Source: CAYJCL01 sp964370475
GTDB lineage: Bacteria; Bacillota_I; Bacilli_A; RF39; UBA660
Reading direction: 5' to 3'
Length of the DNA stretch: 18,587 bases
Assembly (NCBI GenBank): GCA_964370475.1
Contig: CAYJJI010000019.1
Location: 1 to 18,587, forward strand
Under the pieces are notes generated by a model, which worked only from the letters and a program-made list of their open reading frames with translations, had not been told where the DNA came from and made no database searches. Below, piece by piece: positions 1 through 5,809 of this stretch (position 1 is its first letter; every line of letters starts with the position of its first letter). The position numbers and the translations under genes are program-made.

Positions 1-470
1 TCAGATAATTTCCTTACCTCTTCTTGAGCTATGCTAGACATAATAGTAAGTCTAAGTTCAGAATCAGGCATAATAGTATTTATATTATCTGATTGAAATA
101 ATACTCCAACATCATTAGCAAGTAGTTCTTGCGTATATTTAATACTATCTAAAGTACTTCTTGAAAATCTAGAAATTTCTTTTGTAAGTATTAAATCAAA
201 CATTCCTTTATAAGAATCACTTATCATATTTAGAAAGTTTTCTCTTTTATATGTGCTAGATCCAGATATACCTTCATCAATATAACCATCTACATAAGTC
301 CAATTTTTATTTTCATTTATTAAGTTTTTAAAATACATTATTTGATTATCTAAAGAATTAAGTTGTGCGTCTTTATCAGTTGATACTCTTGCATAAAATG
401 TTACCTTAAGTGGCATATCATATATATTTTCACCAATACTAATTTTATTTCTTACTTTATATAATTCCAT
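1..470 (-). CDS. Large serine recombinase (resolvase/integrase family), N-terminal part, cut by window edge
   Basis: Open from an ATG at 470 to the window edge, giving 156 residues of N-terminal catalytic domain. Seen: YARVSTD with the nucleophile Ser30, the ISRFSRST segment (Arg101, Arg104) typical of the serine recombinase active site, and SSIAQEEVRKLS at the visible end, which in this family leads into helix E. Family knowledge: these enzymes cut and rejoin DNA through a phosphoserine bond and integrate or excise mobile elements; members with about 20 residues before the YxRVS motif are usually the large type (450-600 aa) of conjugative or mobilisable elements. AGAAAGGA lies 8 nt before the ATG. 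A 43-residue ORF ends 18 nt upstream on the same strand and probably shares its transcript. The rest of the gene, and so the exact class, is outside the window. Confidence 0.93.
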   Translation of the reverse strand, partial: MELYKVRNKISIGENIYDMPLKVTFYARVSTDKDAQLNSLDNQIMYFKNLINENKNWTYVDGYIDEGISGSSTYKRENFLNMISDSYKGMFDLILTKEISRFSRSTLDSIKYTQELLANDVGVLFQSDNINTIMPDSELRLTIMSSIAQEEVRKLS

Positions 471-488
471 AACGTATTTCCTTTCTAA

Positions 489-620
489 TTAACTACTAAC
501 ACTCAATTTTAATAAACTTTCTTTAACCTCTTTATACATCTTCTCAGTAATTTTATTCTTTAAGAATAAATTTTCATTTATCAATAAAAATATTTCATAC
601 TTAATGTTTTTGTTTATCAT
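489..620 (-). CDS. Small 43-aa protein upstream of the recombinase, SHOCT-like
   Basis: An ATG at 620 with AAGGA placed 6 nt before it opens a 43-codon frame ending in TAA at 489. The sequence (start MINKNIKYE) contains NLFLKNKITEKMYKEVKESL, a helix-turn-helix-like short pattern resembling SHOCT segments (L-x2-G/N-x-IT-x2-x-Y/F-x3-K-x2-LL). Family knowledge: short SHOCT-like ORFs are often found directly before large serine recombinase genes on Bacillota mobile elements. The 18-nt gap to the recombinase, which holds only the next ribosome binding site, argues for one operon. Its role is unknown; a part in control of the recombinase is only an inference. Start and stop are clear, homology is tentative. 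Confidence 0.6.
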   Translation of the reverse strand: MINKNIKYEIFLLINENLFLKNKITEKMYKEVKESLLKLSVSS

Positions 621-755
621 TTTGTATCCTTTCATTTAAAGTTATTAAAATAATCAAAAAAAAGAACATCTTTCACTAATTTTTTTGTTAAGAGATAATT
701 ATTTAAAACAATAAAAATTAAACTATTATGATAAAATAAAATAAGAGGTGTAAAA

Positions 756-1067
756 ATGAATGAAATTTTTTTAAATGATTTACAGAAAAAAATCAAAGAA
801 TTAGATTTTGATGCAAGCCAAAAAGATAAATACTTCATGAAATTTATCGAGGAGGTTGGTGAACTAGCTAAGGCAATAAGAAAAGAAAGTACAATAGAAA
901 AAACAAATGGTAATTTAAAAGAAACTATAGATGAAGAGCTTTACGATGTACTATATTATACTATTTGCCTAGCAAACCTACATAATGTTAATTTAACAAA
1001 AACCGCTATTAATAAAGAAAAAATAAATTCAGAAAAATACAATAGACCTAGCATGTTTGAAAAATAA
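756..1067 (+). CDS. MazG-like nucleotide pyrophosphohydrolase
   Basis: 103-residue all-alpha protein with the two metal-binding elements of the MazG/dUTPase-like fold: EEVGE (Glu32, Glu33, Glu36) and EELYD (Glu61, Asp64) followed by a hydrophobic helix YYTICLANLHNV. Length fits a single MazG domain (about 100 aa). Family knowledge: these enzymes hydrolyse (d)NTPs to NMP plus pyrophosphate with Mg2+, often removing damaged or excess nucleotides; the substrate cannot be told from sequence. AGAGGTG lies 6 nt before the ATG, and a TATGAT -10 candidate is at 727-732 with a poor -35. It stands alone between the mobile-element edge and a hairpin terminator at 1076-1111. It is one of several triphosphate-processing genes in the first 5 kb. 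Confidence 0.85.
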   Translation: MNEIFLNDLQKKIKELDFDASQKDKYFMKFIEEVGELAKAIRKESTIEKTNGNLKETIDEELYDVLYYTICLANLHNVNLTKTAINKEKINSEKYNRPSMFEK

Positions 1068-1075
1068 TTCATAAC

Positions 1076-1111
1076 AAAAAAACTTATTTCAAAATTGAAA
1101 TAAGTTTTTTT
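1076..1111. terminator. Bidirectional hairpin terminator after the MazG-like gene
   Basis: Perfect 17-bp inverted repeat (1076-1092 with 1095-1111) built on ACTTATTTCAA / TTGAAATAAGT with A-run and T-run flanks, so it can end transcripts from the MazG-like gene on + and from the carboxypeptidase remnant on -. The stop of that remnant (1110-1112) lies at the base of the stem. Confidence 0.85.
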
Positions 1112-1274
1112 ATCTTCTTGTAGTCATTATCTTAGTAATGCTAGCAATTAAACCAACATCATTACAATTATCACAATATAACACCCTCTTAGCATTCATA
1201 TCCATTACAACACTACTAGATGCACTACAAACTACGGGAACTAATAACAACATTAAAAACAATATCTTCTTCAT
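1110..1274 (-). pseudogene. N-terminal remnant of a D-Ala-D-Ala carboxypeptidase (peptidase S11, DacA/DacF type)
   Basis: A 54-codon frame opens at an ATG at 1274 with GAGG 5 nt before it and ends in TAA at 1110. It encodes a signal peptide (MKKILFLMLLLVPVVCSA) and then SSSVVMDMNAKRVLYCDN and GLIASITKIMT. This is the classic start of S11 penicillin-binding proteins: mature N-terminus, first strands, then the SxxK motif, here Ser45-Ile-Thr-Lys48. After MTT the frame reads only RR-stop. Full enzymes have roughly 350-400 residues; the SxN and KTG motifs and the whole remaining fold are absent, and nothing of them is visible in the next genes. Break point and terminator coincide near 1112, as expected after a deletion or element insertion. 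It has a good ribosome binding site, so a short exported peptide could still be made, but enzymatic activity is excluded. Confidence 0.75.
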
Positions 1275-1357
1275 AAATACCTCAAATAATTATATGGTAA
1301 AAAACCAACTTTATGAAATGATAAATAAAATATGATATAGTAAAAACAGGAGTAATT

Positions 1358-1798
1358 ATGAAAAAAATAACAATAGGAATAAAAAACGAAAGTACAAACT
1401 ACTCATTTAGAGAAACGTGTTTCGGAATAGTTTATATTAATAAAAATTTTTATCTTACAAAAAAGAAAGAAGAAATATCATTAATTGGTGGAGGTATCGA
1501 AAAAAATGAAACTCATATAGAAACTTTAAAAAGAGAATTTCTAGAAGAAAGTGGTTTAACCATCAAAAGCTTTCAGCATTTTATAACAATTGACTGTTAT
1601 TGGAAAACTAAAAACAACAGTCATACAAACTCACTATCACATTTTTATATTATAAAAATTGGTGACAAACAATCTAAACCTAGTGAAAAATTATGCGAAC
1701 TATATATCACAAAAAAAGAAGAAATTTTAAACTTATTACCTCTTCCATATCAAAATAAAGCAATTGAATTATTCTTAAAAGAAAATAAAAAGATTTAA
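1358..1798 (+). CDS. Nudix hydrolase
   Basis: 146 residues with a complete Nudix box at 45-67 (G-x5-E-x7-REFLEESGL: Gly45, Glu51, Arg59, Glu60, Glu63, Glu64, Gly66), the Mg2+-binding catalytic helix. Family knowledge: cleaves nucleoside diphosphates linked to another moiety; many small members of this type act on (d)NTPs or nucleotide sugars, and the substrate cannot be deduced here. AGGAG lies 6 nt before the ATG, with a TATGAT -10 candidate a short distance upstream. It converges with the GNAT gene: the two stop codons share bases 1796-1797 inside a palindrome. Confidence 0.9.
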   Translation: MKKITIGIKNESTNYSFRETCFGIVYINKNFYLTKKKEEISLIGGGIEKNETHIETLKREFLEESGLTIKSFQHFITIDCYWKTKNNSHTNSLSHFYIIKIGDKQSKPSEKLCELYITKKEEILNLLPLPYQNKAIELFLKENKKI

Positions 1799-1806
1799 AT
1801 CTTTTT
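1787..1806. terminator. Shared convergent terminator with both stop codons in its loop
   Basis: AAAAAGAT-TTAA-ATCTTTTT palindrome. The 4-nt loop 1795-1798 carries the TAA of the Nudix gene (1796-1798) and, on the other strand, the TAA of the GNAT gene (1795-1797). Both directions give a T-run, though the stem is AT-rich, so efficiency may be modest. Confidence 0.7.
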
Positions 1807-2277
1807 AATCATACTCACTAACCTATTATGAAAACCTTTCTTTTTATAAAATTCAATAGCATTATCATTAAAAGCAAAAACATCTAAAGATATATATTCA
1901 CATCCCATAGATACAAAATAATCCTCCATCAATACCATCAATTTAGAACCAACTCCATGAGTATTTAAATCTTTAGCAACTATTAACTCACTAACCTCAC
2001 CCTTAAGAGGACATTTATACTCTAAATAATCAAATTCATCATATGATACTATAATACCAACTATAAACCCAATACATCTACCTTCACTAACAGCAATAAT
2101 CATTTTACCTTTATTAGAATTAATTTCTTCCATAGTTTTTTCAAAAGCAATAGTTTTATAACTATCTGCTTTAATATTTAAACCATCTTTATCTATAGAA
2201 GAAATAAAATTTTGCAATTCATCAATAAGATCAATAACATCCATTTTATATTTATCATTATACTCAATATATTCCAT
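1795..2277 (-). CDS. GNAT-family N-acetyltransferase
   Basis: 160 residues when started at the ATG at 2277, preceded by GGGTGAT 3-5 nt upstream. The longer frame up to 2304 has no ribosome binding site and would overlap a TATAAT -10 candidate at 2293-2298, so the shorter start is preferred. Seen: central strand VSELIVAKDLNTHGVGSKLM, which is motif A of GNAT enzymes (acetyl-CoA pyrophosphate loop, G-x-G), then SLDVFAFNDNAIEFYKKKGF, the typical motif B / C-terminal pattern (N-x-A-I-x-F-Y-x-K-x-GF). Family knowledge: transfers acetyl from acetyl-CoA to an amine of a small molecule or protein; the acceptor is unknown. It converges on the Nudix gene. Confidence 0.88.
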   Translation of the reverse strand: MEYIEYNDKYKMDVIDLIDELQNFISSIDKDGLNIKADSYKTIAFEKTMEEINSNKGKMIIAVSEGRCIGFIVGIIVSYDEFDYLEYKCPLKGEVSELIVAKDLNTHGVGSKLMVLMEDYFVSMGCEYISLDVFAFNDNAIEFYKKKGFHNRLVSMIKKI

Positions 2278-2305
2278 AATATCACCCACTAAATTATAGC
2301 ACAAA

Positions 2306-2332
2306 AAATAAAGTAGAAAATCTACTTTATTT
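2306..2332 (-). terminator. Intrinsic terminator of the MFS gene
   Basis: 12-bp stem (2306-2317 with 2321-2332, AAATAAAGTAGA / TCTACTTTATTT), 3-nt loop, followed on the minus strand by a T-rich run. The MFS stop codon (2327-2329) lies inside the 5' arm. Confidence 0.85.
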
Positions 2333-3493
2333 AGTTAAATTTTTCTTTAAGAAAAAATACATAATTACAGTAATTATTAATGTAATACTAGCCAATATTA
2401 AATATGTAGTATTAATATCTGTATAGTCTAGAATTATTCCAAGAAATACCCCAAATAATCCACCTACTAAAGTAATAACTAAACTTAAATAAGATAATAT
2501 AGTTGCTCTTTTTTCAGCAGGAGAACATTTATTAATATATTTTCTTATCGTAGTATCATTAATACCACGATATATTTGTTGAATACATATCCCTATAATA
2601 CCAATCGGTATAGTAACTAATCCTAAAACTATATAAGATAAAAATAATATAATTCCCAAAAATATTAATGAATTAGGTTTAGTCATTTTGATATAAAAAT
2701 CATTATATCTAGAAGATAATAAAGCAACAATATTAAACAAAGCAAATATAATCCCAAAATATTTCTCATCAATACCAACAGATAAAAAATACGGTGTATA
2801 TGTATGAACTAGTGACATATAAGTCATATGTATTAATGACGCATATATAATAATAGTTTTAATTTTTTTATGTTTAAATATATATACACCAGTTTCTTTT
2901 ATTTGTTTAAAATAACTAATATTTTTATTCACATCATCAGAATTACTCACTTCCTTAAAAGTACTAAAAATCAAAAGACCAATAAATATTACAATCCCTG
3001 AAACAAAAAAAGGTAATTCTGGACTAATAACAAATAAATAAGCCGCCACTAAAGACCCAATTAATTGCGATAAAAATGAATATTGCTTAGCTCTTCCCTT
3101 GTACTTAGTATAATCAGACTCTAATCCTTCACTCTTTAACGTATCGTAAAATAATGACTCATCAGCACCGCTAATTAAAGTTGCTCCAACAGCTAATAAA
3201 GTTTCAATTAAAATATAATACCAAAAAGTAGAACCAAGTGGATACAAAATAATACATAACGTTACAATTAATAAACCTAACAGAACACTTTTTTTATGTC
3301 CAAACTTATCTGCAAAAGCCCCAGTTGGTACTTCAAAAAAAGCCACAGCTATTTTATAAAAACTAGCAATAATAAATATCTCAGTATAACTCAAATTATT
3401 CAACAAATAAAATAAAGTTAATATAGGACCTATCCATAATGCACTCTTACAAAACAAATAATACTTATAATTATTAATGATTTTATTTTTCAT
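2327..3493 (-). CDS. MFS transporter, probable efflux pump under riboswitch-like control
   Basis: 388 residues with about 12 hydrophobic segments, the standard size for a major facilitator protein. The loop between TM2 and TM3 shows motif A, GAFADKFGHKK (58-68), and the acidic residue of GADES in TM4 is also typical. A central basic loop (residues about 180-215) separates the two six-helix halves. The ATG at 3493 has a strong AAAGGAGGT site. Family knowledge: proton-coupled export of drugs or small metabolites, or sugar uptake; the helix pattern suits an exporter, but the substrate is open. Upstream lie a TTGACA-17-TATAAT promoter and a structured leader with a terminator, so expression is probably induced by a ligand. 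If the leader is a guanidine sensor, guanidinium-like compounds would be the cargo; that is a hypothesis. Confidence 0.88.
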   Translation of the reverse strand: MKNKIINNYKYYLFCKSALWIGPILTLFYLLNNLSYTEIFIIASFYKIAVAFFEVPTGAFADKFGHKKSVLLGLLIVTLCIILYPLGSTFWYYILIETLLAVGATLISGADESLFYDTLKSEGLESDYTKYKGRAKQYSFLSQLIGSLVAAYLFVISPELPFFVSGIVIFIGLLIFSTFKEVSNSDDVNKNISYFKQIKETGVYIFKHKKIKTIIIYASLIHMTYMSLVHTYTPYFLSVGIDEKYFGIIFALFNIVALLSSRYNDFYIKMTKPNSLIFLGIILFLSYIVLGLVTIPIGIIGICIQQIYRGINDTTIRKYINKCSPAEKRATILSYLSLVITLVGGLFGVFLGIILDYTDINTTYLILASITLIITVIMYFFLKKNLTK

Positions 3494-3533
3494 ATTTTAC
3501 CTCCTTTCACTAAATTTCAATAATGATTACAAC

Positions 3534-3569
3534 AAAAAAAGCACGTAATCACTATTAGTGACTCCGTAC
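3534..3569 (-). terminator. Leader attenuator terminator of the MFS gene
   Basis: On the minus strand GTACGGAGTCAC pairs with GTGATTACGTGC around the short TAATA-type tip: 12 positions with two wobbles and one G-A mismatch, followed directly by seven T residues (3540-3534). It sits between a strong promoter and the MFS start, so it is an attenuator and not an end-of-gene terminator. Confidence 0.85.
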
Positions 3570-3619
3570 TTATACGTGTAGGTAAAACCCGAGACAGCTA
3601 CATCTATGTCTCCTCACAT
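3534..3619 (-). promoter_or_regulatory. Structured 5' leader with kissing-loop aptamer and terminator (candidate riboswitch, possibly guanidine-IV/mepA-like)
   Basis: Reading the minus strand from the predicted start near 3619: GTGA (3617-3614) can close with TCAC of the terminator arm; a hairpin GAGACA/TGTCTC (3612-3607 with 3596-3591) has a 10-nt loop containing TGTAG (3602-3598); a second, weaker hairpin TTTTAC/GTATAA exposes CTACAC (3581-3576). TGTAG and CTACA are perfectly complementary, giving a 5-bp kissing-loop or pseudoknot. A small CGTA-TAAG-TACG hairpin (3576-3565) competes with the terminator at 3569-3534. Mutually exclusive aptamer and terminator before an exporter is the layout of a transcriptional ON riboswitch. 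Two stem-loops kissing before an efflux gene recalls the guanidine-IV (mepA) class, but I cannot confirm class consensus from memory. Confidence 0.7.
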
Positions 3620-3625
3620 GAACAA

Positions 3626-3654
3626 ATTATATTAAATAACAGTTATTTTGTCAA
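3626..3654 (-). promoter_or_regulatory. Sigma-A promoter of the MFS gene, TTGACA-17-TATAAT
   Basis: Perfect -35 TTGACA (3654-3649) and perfect -10 TATAAT (3631-3626) with a 17-nt spacer, the strongest consensus promoter in the window. The -35 box overlaps the last codons (Leu-Thr) of the MazG-like gene that ends at 3643, so the MFS unit is separate from the operon upstream. Full consensus strength fits a gene that is held off by the downstream attenuator. Confidence 0.92.
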
Positions 3655-3963
3655 CACTCTTTCCAAAAATATTTTATTTTTAAAAGAACCACGTTTTTTA
3701 TTTTTATCATCAGCTATCTTAATAATATCATCTAAGGATTTACCTTCTACTAAAGCTATACATCTAATTAACTCCAATAAATCAGCTAATTCTTCTAATC
3801 TATCTTCTCCACAAGATTCAACTACTTCTAAAACCTCTTCATTTAATTTAAGTAACAAATATTTAATGTATTCAGAATCATCCAAAACTCTAGTAATTGG
3901 TTCTTCATTATTATTTAAAATAATTTCTGGTATCTTATCTCTAACTAATTTATTGTAAATCAT
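3643..3963 (-). CDS. MazG-like / PRA-PH-type nucleoside triphosphate pyrophosphohydrolase
   Basis: 106 residues beginning MIYNKLVRDKIPEII, the signature opening of a widespread small pyrophosphohydrolase family of the all-alpha NTP-PPase superfamily. Metal-binding elements: EEVLE (Glu42, Glu43, Glu46) and EELAD (Glu57, Glu58, Asp61), then a hydrophobic helix LLELIRCIALVEG. Family knowledge: hydrolyses a nucleotide to its monophosphate and pyrophosphate; the substrate is undefined for this subfamily. GGAGGG lies about 10 nt before the ATG. It is last in an operon with an RdgB-like enzyme and a CYTH protein (22-nt gap to the CYTH gene), all three being triphosphate-processing families. Confidence 0.88.
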   Translation of the reverse strand: MIYNKLVRDKIPEIILNNNEEPITRVLDDSEYIKYLLLKLNEEVLEVVESCGEDRLEELADLLELIRCIALVEGKSLDDIIKIADDKNKKRGSFKNKIFLERVLTK

Positions 3964-3985
3964 TCCTATAATTCCCTCCTATAAT

Positions 3986-4552
3986 CTAACTATTATATAC
4001 ATCTAAAGCTTTCTTAACAAAATAATTACAATTATCAACATCAAAATTATATTTATTAAAATCATTTTTCATTTCTTCAATAGAATCATAAACTTTATCA
4101 ACATAATCAGATTTATCTTCTACTTCTATATATATAAACTTATCATTAACAAGTTGCACTACCAATTGAATTTCATCATTAGCATATACTATACATTTAT
4201 CAAAAATTCTAATTAACTCTTTATAACCTATACTATTCATAAATAAAATAGCTTTATCAATATCTTCAATAGGACACTCAACCTTGCCTTGTTTGATAAT
4301 ATCGCCATCATCATTAAATTCTTTATATTTATATAATAACACTTTTTTAATATTTTCAATATCTCTAACAAGAGCACAACTTTTTAAGATATCTAAATCA
4401 TTAAAACTACTAATATCTAAATCACTATTAATCATATAAATGTCTTTAATAAAATACTCTTCTTTAATTGTAAAACCTTTAAAAGTTAAATCTTTATGTA
4501 ATTCATCATAAGAACAATTAACTTTTACACAAATTTCTATTTCTTCTTTCAT
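3986..4552 (-). CDS. CYTH-like domain protein (triphosphate tunnel family), divergent
   Basis: 188 residues. The N-terminus EEIEICVKVNCSYDEL resembles the first strand of CYTH proteins (canonical E-x-E-x-K; here EIEIC with a Lys two residues later, so the motif is altered). Later strands VLLYKYKEF, IKQGKVECPI, LIRIFDKCIVYA, IQLVVQLVNDKFIYIEVED match the alternating charged beta strands and the closing Glu-x-Glu of the tunnel. Family knowledge: CYTH enzymes bind the triphosphate of ATP, thiamine triphosphate or inorganic triphosphate; some are class IV adenylate cyclases. The ATG lies 1 nt after the TAA of the upstream RdgB-like gene (translational coupling), with its AAGGG site inside that gene's end. 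Loss of the canonical lysine makes activity uncertain. Confidence 0.62.
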   Translation of the reverse strand: MKEEIEICVKVNCSYDELHKDLTFKGFTIKEEYFIKDIYMINSDLDISSFNDLDILKSCALVRDIENIKKVLLYKYKEFNDDGDIIKQGKVECPIEDIDKAILFMNSIGYKELIRIFDKCIVYANDEIQLVVQLVNDKFIYIEVEDKSDYVDKVYDSIEEMKNDFNKYNFDVDNCNYFVKKALDVYNS

Positions 4553-4553
4553 A

Positions 4554-5108
4554 TTAATTACCCTTCTTTAAATATTCAGCCAATTCATAATATGCAGAAG
4601 TATCCCATAATAAACATCTCTCTTCATCAGGATAATTACCCATCGGTTTATCTTTTCCTAAAGGGATAAAGATGAAATCCCAACTCCAACCATACTTACC
4701 AGATTTTTCTAATGCAATAGTTCCTTTTGTTATAGATTTAAATACAATAGGTTCATTTCCATATTCACAGTAAGCAAAAGCTTCAATAAAACAAGCATTC
4801 CTATTTTCTACTCCATCTAATAATTTTAAAAGTCCATCTTCTCCTAATTTTTCATCAACATAATGAGTATAAGCTCCCGGAAATCCACCTAAAGCCTCTA
4901 CATATAATCCAGTATCATTTTTTAAAACAGAACATTTTAATTTTTCACTAGCTTCCTTAGCAGAATACATAGCAACTTCCTCAACAGTATCTGCTTGAAT
5001 CTCTGTAGTATCCATTTTAATATTATCTACTTCTATACCAAGCGGTTCCAATACTTGTCTAGCACTCATAATCTTCGATGAATTACCAGTAACATATGTT
5101 ATCTTCAT
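4554..5108 (-). CDS. RdgB/HAM1-like non-canonical purine NTP pyrophosphatase
   Basis: 184 residues. Seen: N-terminal nucleotide loop YVTGNSSKI, TTEIQADTVEEVAMYSAKEA, and NDTGLYVEALGGFPGAYTHYV, which is the DDSGL...L.G.PG.YSAR signature with the first Asp replaced by Asn64 and the second, the catalytic-base position, kept as Asp65. The usual SHR motif near the C-terminus is replaced by PDEERCLLWDTSAY, as in divergent members. Family knowledge: hydrolyses dITP, ITP and XTP to the monophosphates, keeping deaminated purines out of nucleic acids. AGAGGTG lies 7 nt before the ATG. It is first in an operon with a CYTH and a MazG-like protein. The family is clear, the substrate range less so because of the altered motifs. 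Confidence 0.85.
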   Translation of the reverse strand: MKITYVTGNSSKIMSARQVLEPLGIEVDNIKMDTTEIQADTVEEVAMYSAKEASEKLKCSVLKNDTGLYVEALGGFPGAYTHYVDEKLGEDGLLKLLDGVENRNACFIEAFAYCEYGNEPIVFKSITKGTIALEKSGKYGWSWDFIFIPLGKDKPMGNYPDEERCLLWDTSAYYELAEYLKKGN

Positions 5109-5143
5109 CTATAACACCTCTTCTTTCCAAAAATATAATAACA

Positions 5144-5168
5144 TAAAAAAAGTTATGATTCCATAACT
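5144..5168 (-). terminator. Intrinsic terminator of the ABC transporter operon
   Basis: AGTTATG-GAAT-CATAACT (5168-5151) followed by a T-run on the minus strand. The ATPase stop codon TAA (5153-5155) lies in the 3' arm of the stem. Confidence 0.88.
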
Positions 5169-5809
5169 CCTTTTTTAATTCTATAAATTTTATCAGCATA
5201 TGATGATACATTTTTAGAATGAGTAACAATAATAACTATTTTACCTTCACTAGCCATTTTTTTAAATAAATTCATTATTTTTTTCTCAGTATCTTCATCT
5301 AAATTTCCTGTTGGTTCATCAGCAACAATAATTGGAACATCTGATGCTAATGCTCTAGCAACAGCAACCCTTTGTTGTTCACCACCTGATAATTTTAATA
5401 CCATACGATCTGCTTTATCTTTATCTATCCCAACAGTTTCTAAAATTTCATATGGATAATTACCATCATGTTTATAACCAGAAAAATCTATACCAACATC
5501 AACATTTTCACGAGCCGTCATATAATTTATTAAATTATATGACTGAAATACTATATTAACATAATGCAATCTAAATTCAGCATTACCAATTTTCTTAATA
5601 GATTTACCATTATATAAAATATCTCCATCTTGAATATTATCCAAACCAGATAATATTGATATTAAAGTAGTTTTACCACTACCAGATTCTCCAACAACAG
5701 AATATAACTTCCCACTTTCAAACAAAGCATTGACACCTTTTAAAACTTTATTCTGTTTGCTACCATCCATATAAGAATATTCTAAATCTTTAATCTCTAA
5801 TTTATTCAT
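5153..5809 (-). CDS. ABC transporter ATP-binding protein, MacB/LolD type
   Basis: 218 residues, a single nucleotide-binding domain. Walker A GESGSGKTT (40-48), Q-loop Gln89, signature LSGGEQQ (140-146), Walker B IIVADEP with catalytic Glu (160-166), D-loop, and H-loop His197 in IVTHS are all intact. The subgroup hallmark PTGNLDEDT is that of MacB/LolD/FtsE-like mechanotransmission ABC proteins. It starts by a 1-nt overlap with the permease stop (TAATG) and has GGAGGG 4 nt before the ATG, so the two are coupled. Family knowledge: in Bacillota such ATPases with an FtsX-like permease commonly act in antimicrobial-peptide or envelope-stress defence; that role is inferred from the neighbouring two-component system. 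Confidence 0.95.
   Translation of the reverse strand: MNKLEIKDLEYSYMDGSKQNKVLKGVNALFESGKLYSVVGESGSGKTTLISILSGLDNIQDGDILYNGKSIKKIGNAEFRLHYVNIVFQSYNLINYMTARENVDVGIDFSGYKHDGNYPYEILETVGIDKDKADRMVLKLSGGEQQRVAVARALASDVPIIVADEPTGNLDEDTEKKIMNLFKKMASEGKIVIIVTHSKNVSSYADKIYRIKKGVMES

Noticed and set aside
632..838. Minus-strand 68-codon ORF
   Set aside because: It overlaps the start of the MazG-like gene in antisense, has low-complexity composition and no convincing ribosome binding site.
1138..1335. Plus-strand 65-codon ORF
   Set aside because: Antisense shadow of the carboxypeptidase remnant, whose opposite-strand reading has a signal peptide and the SxxK motif; no ribosome binding site.
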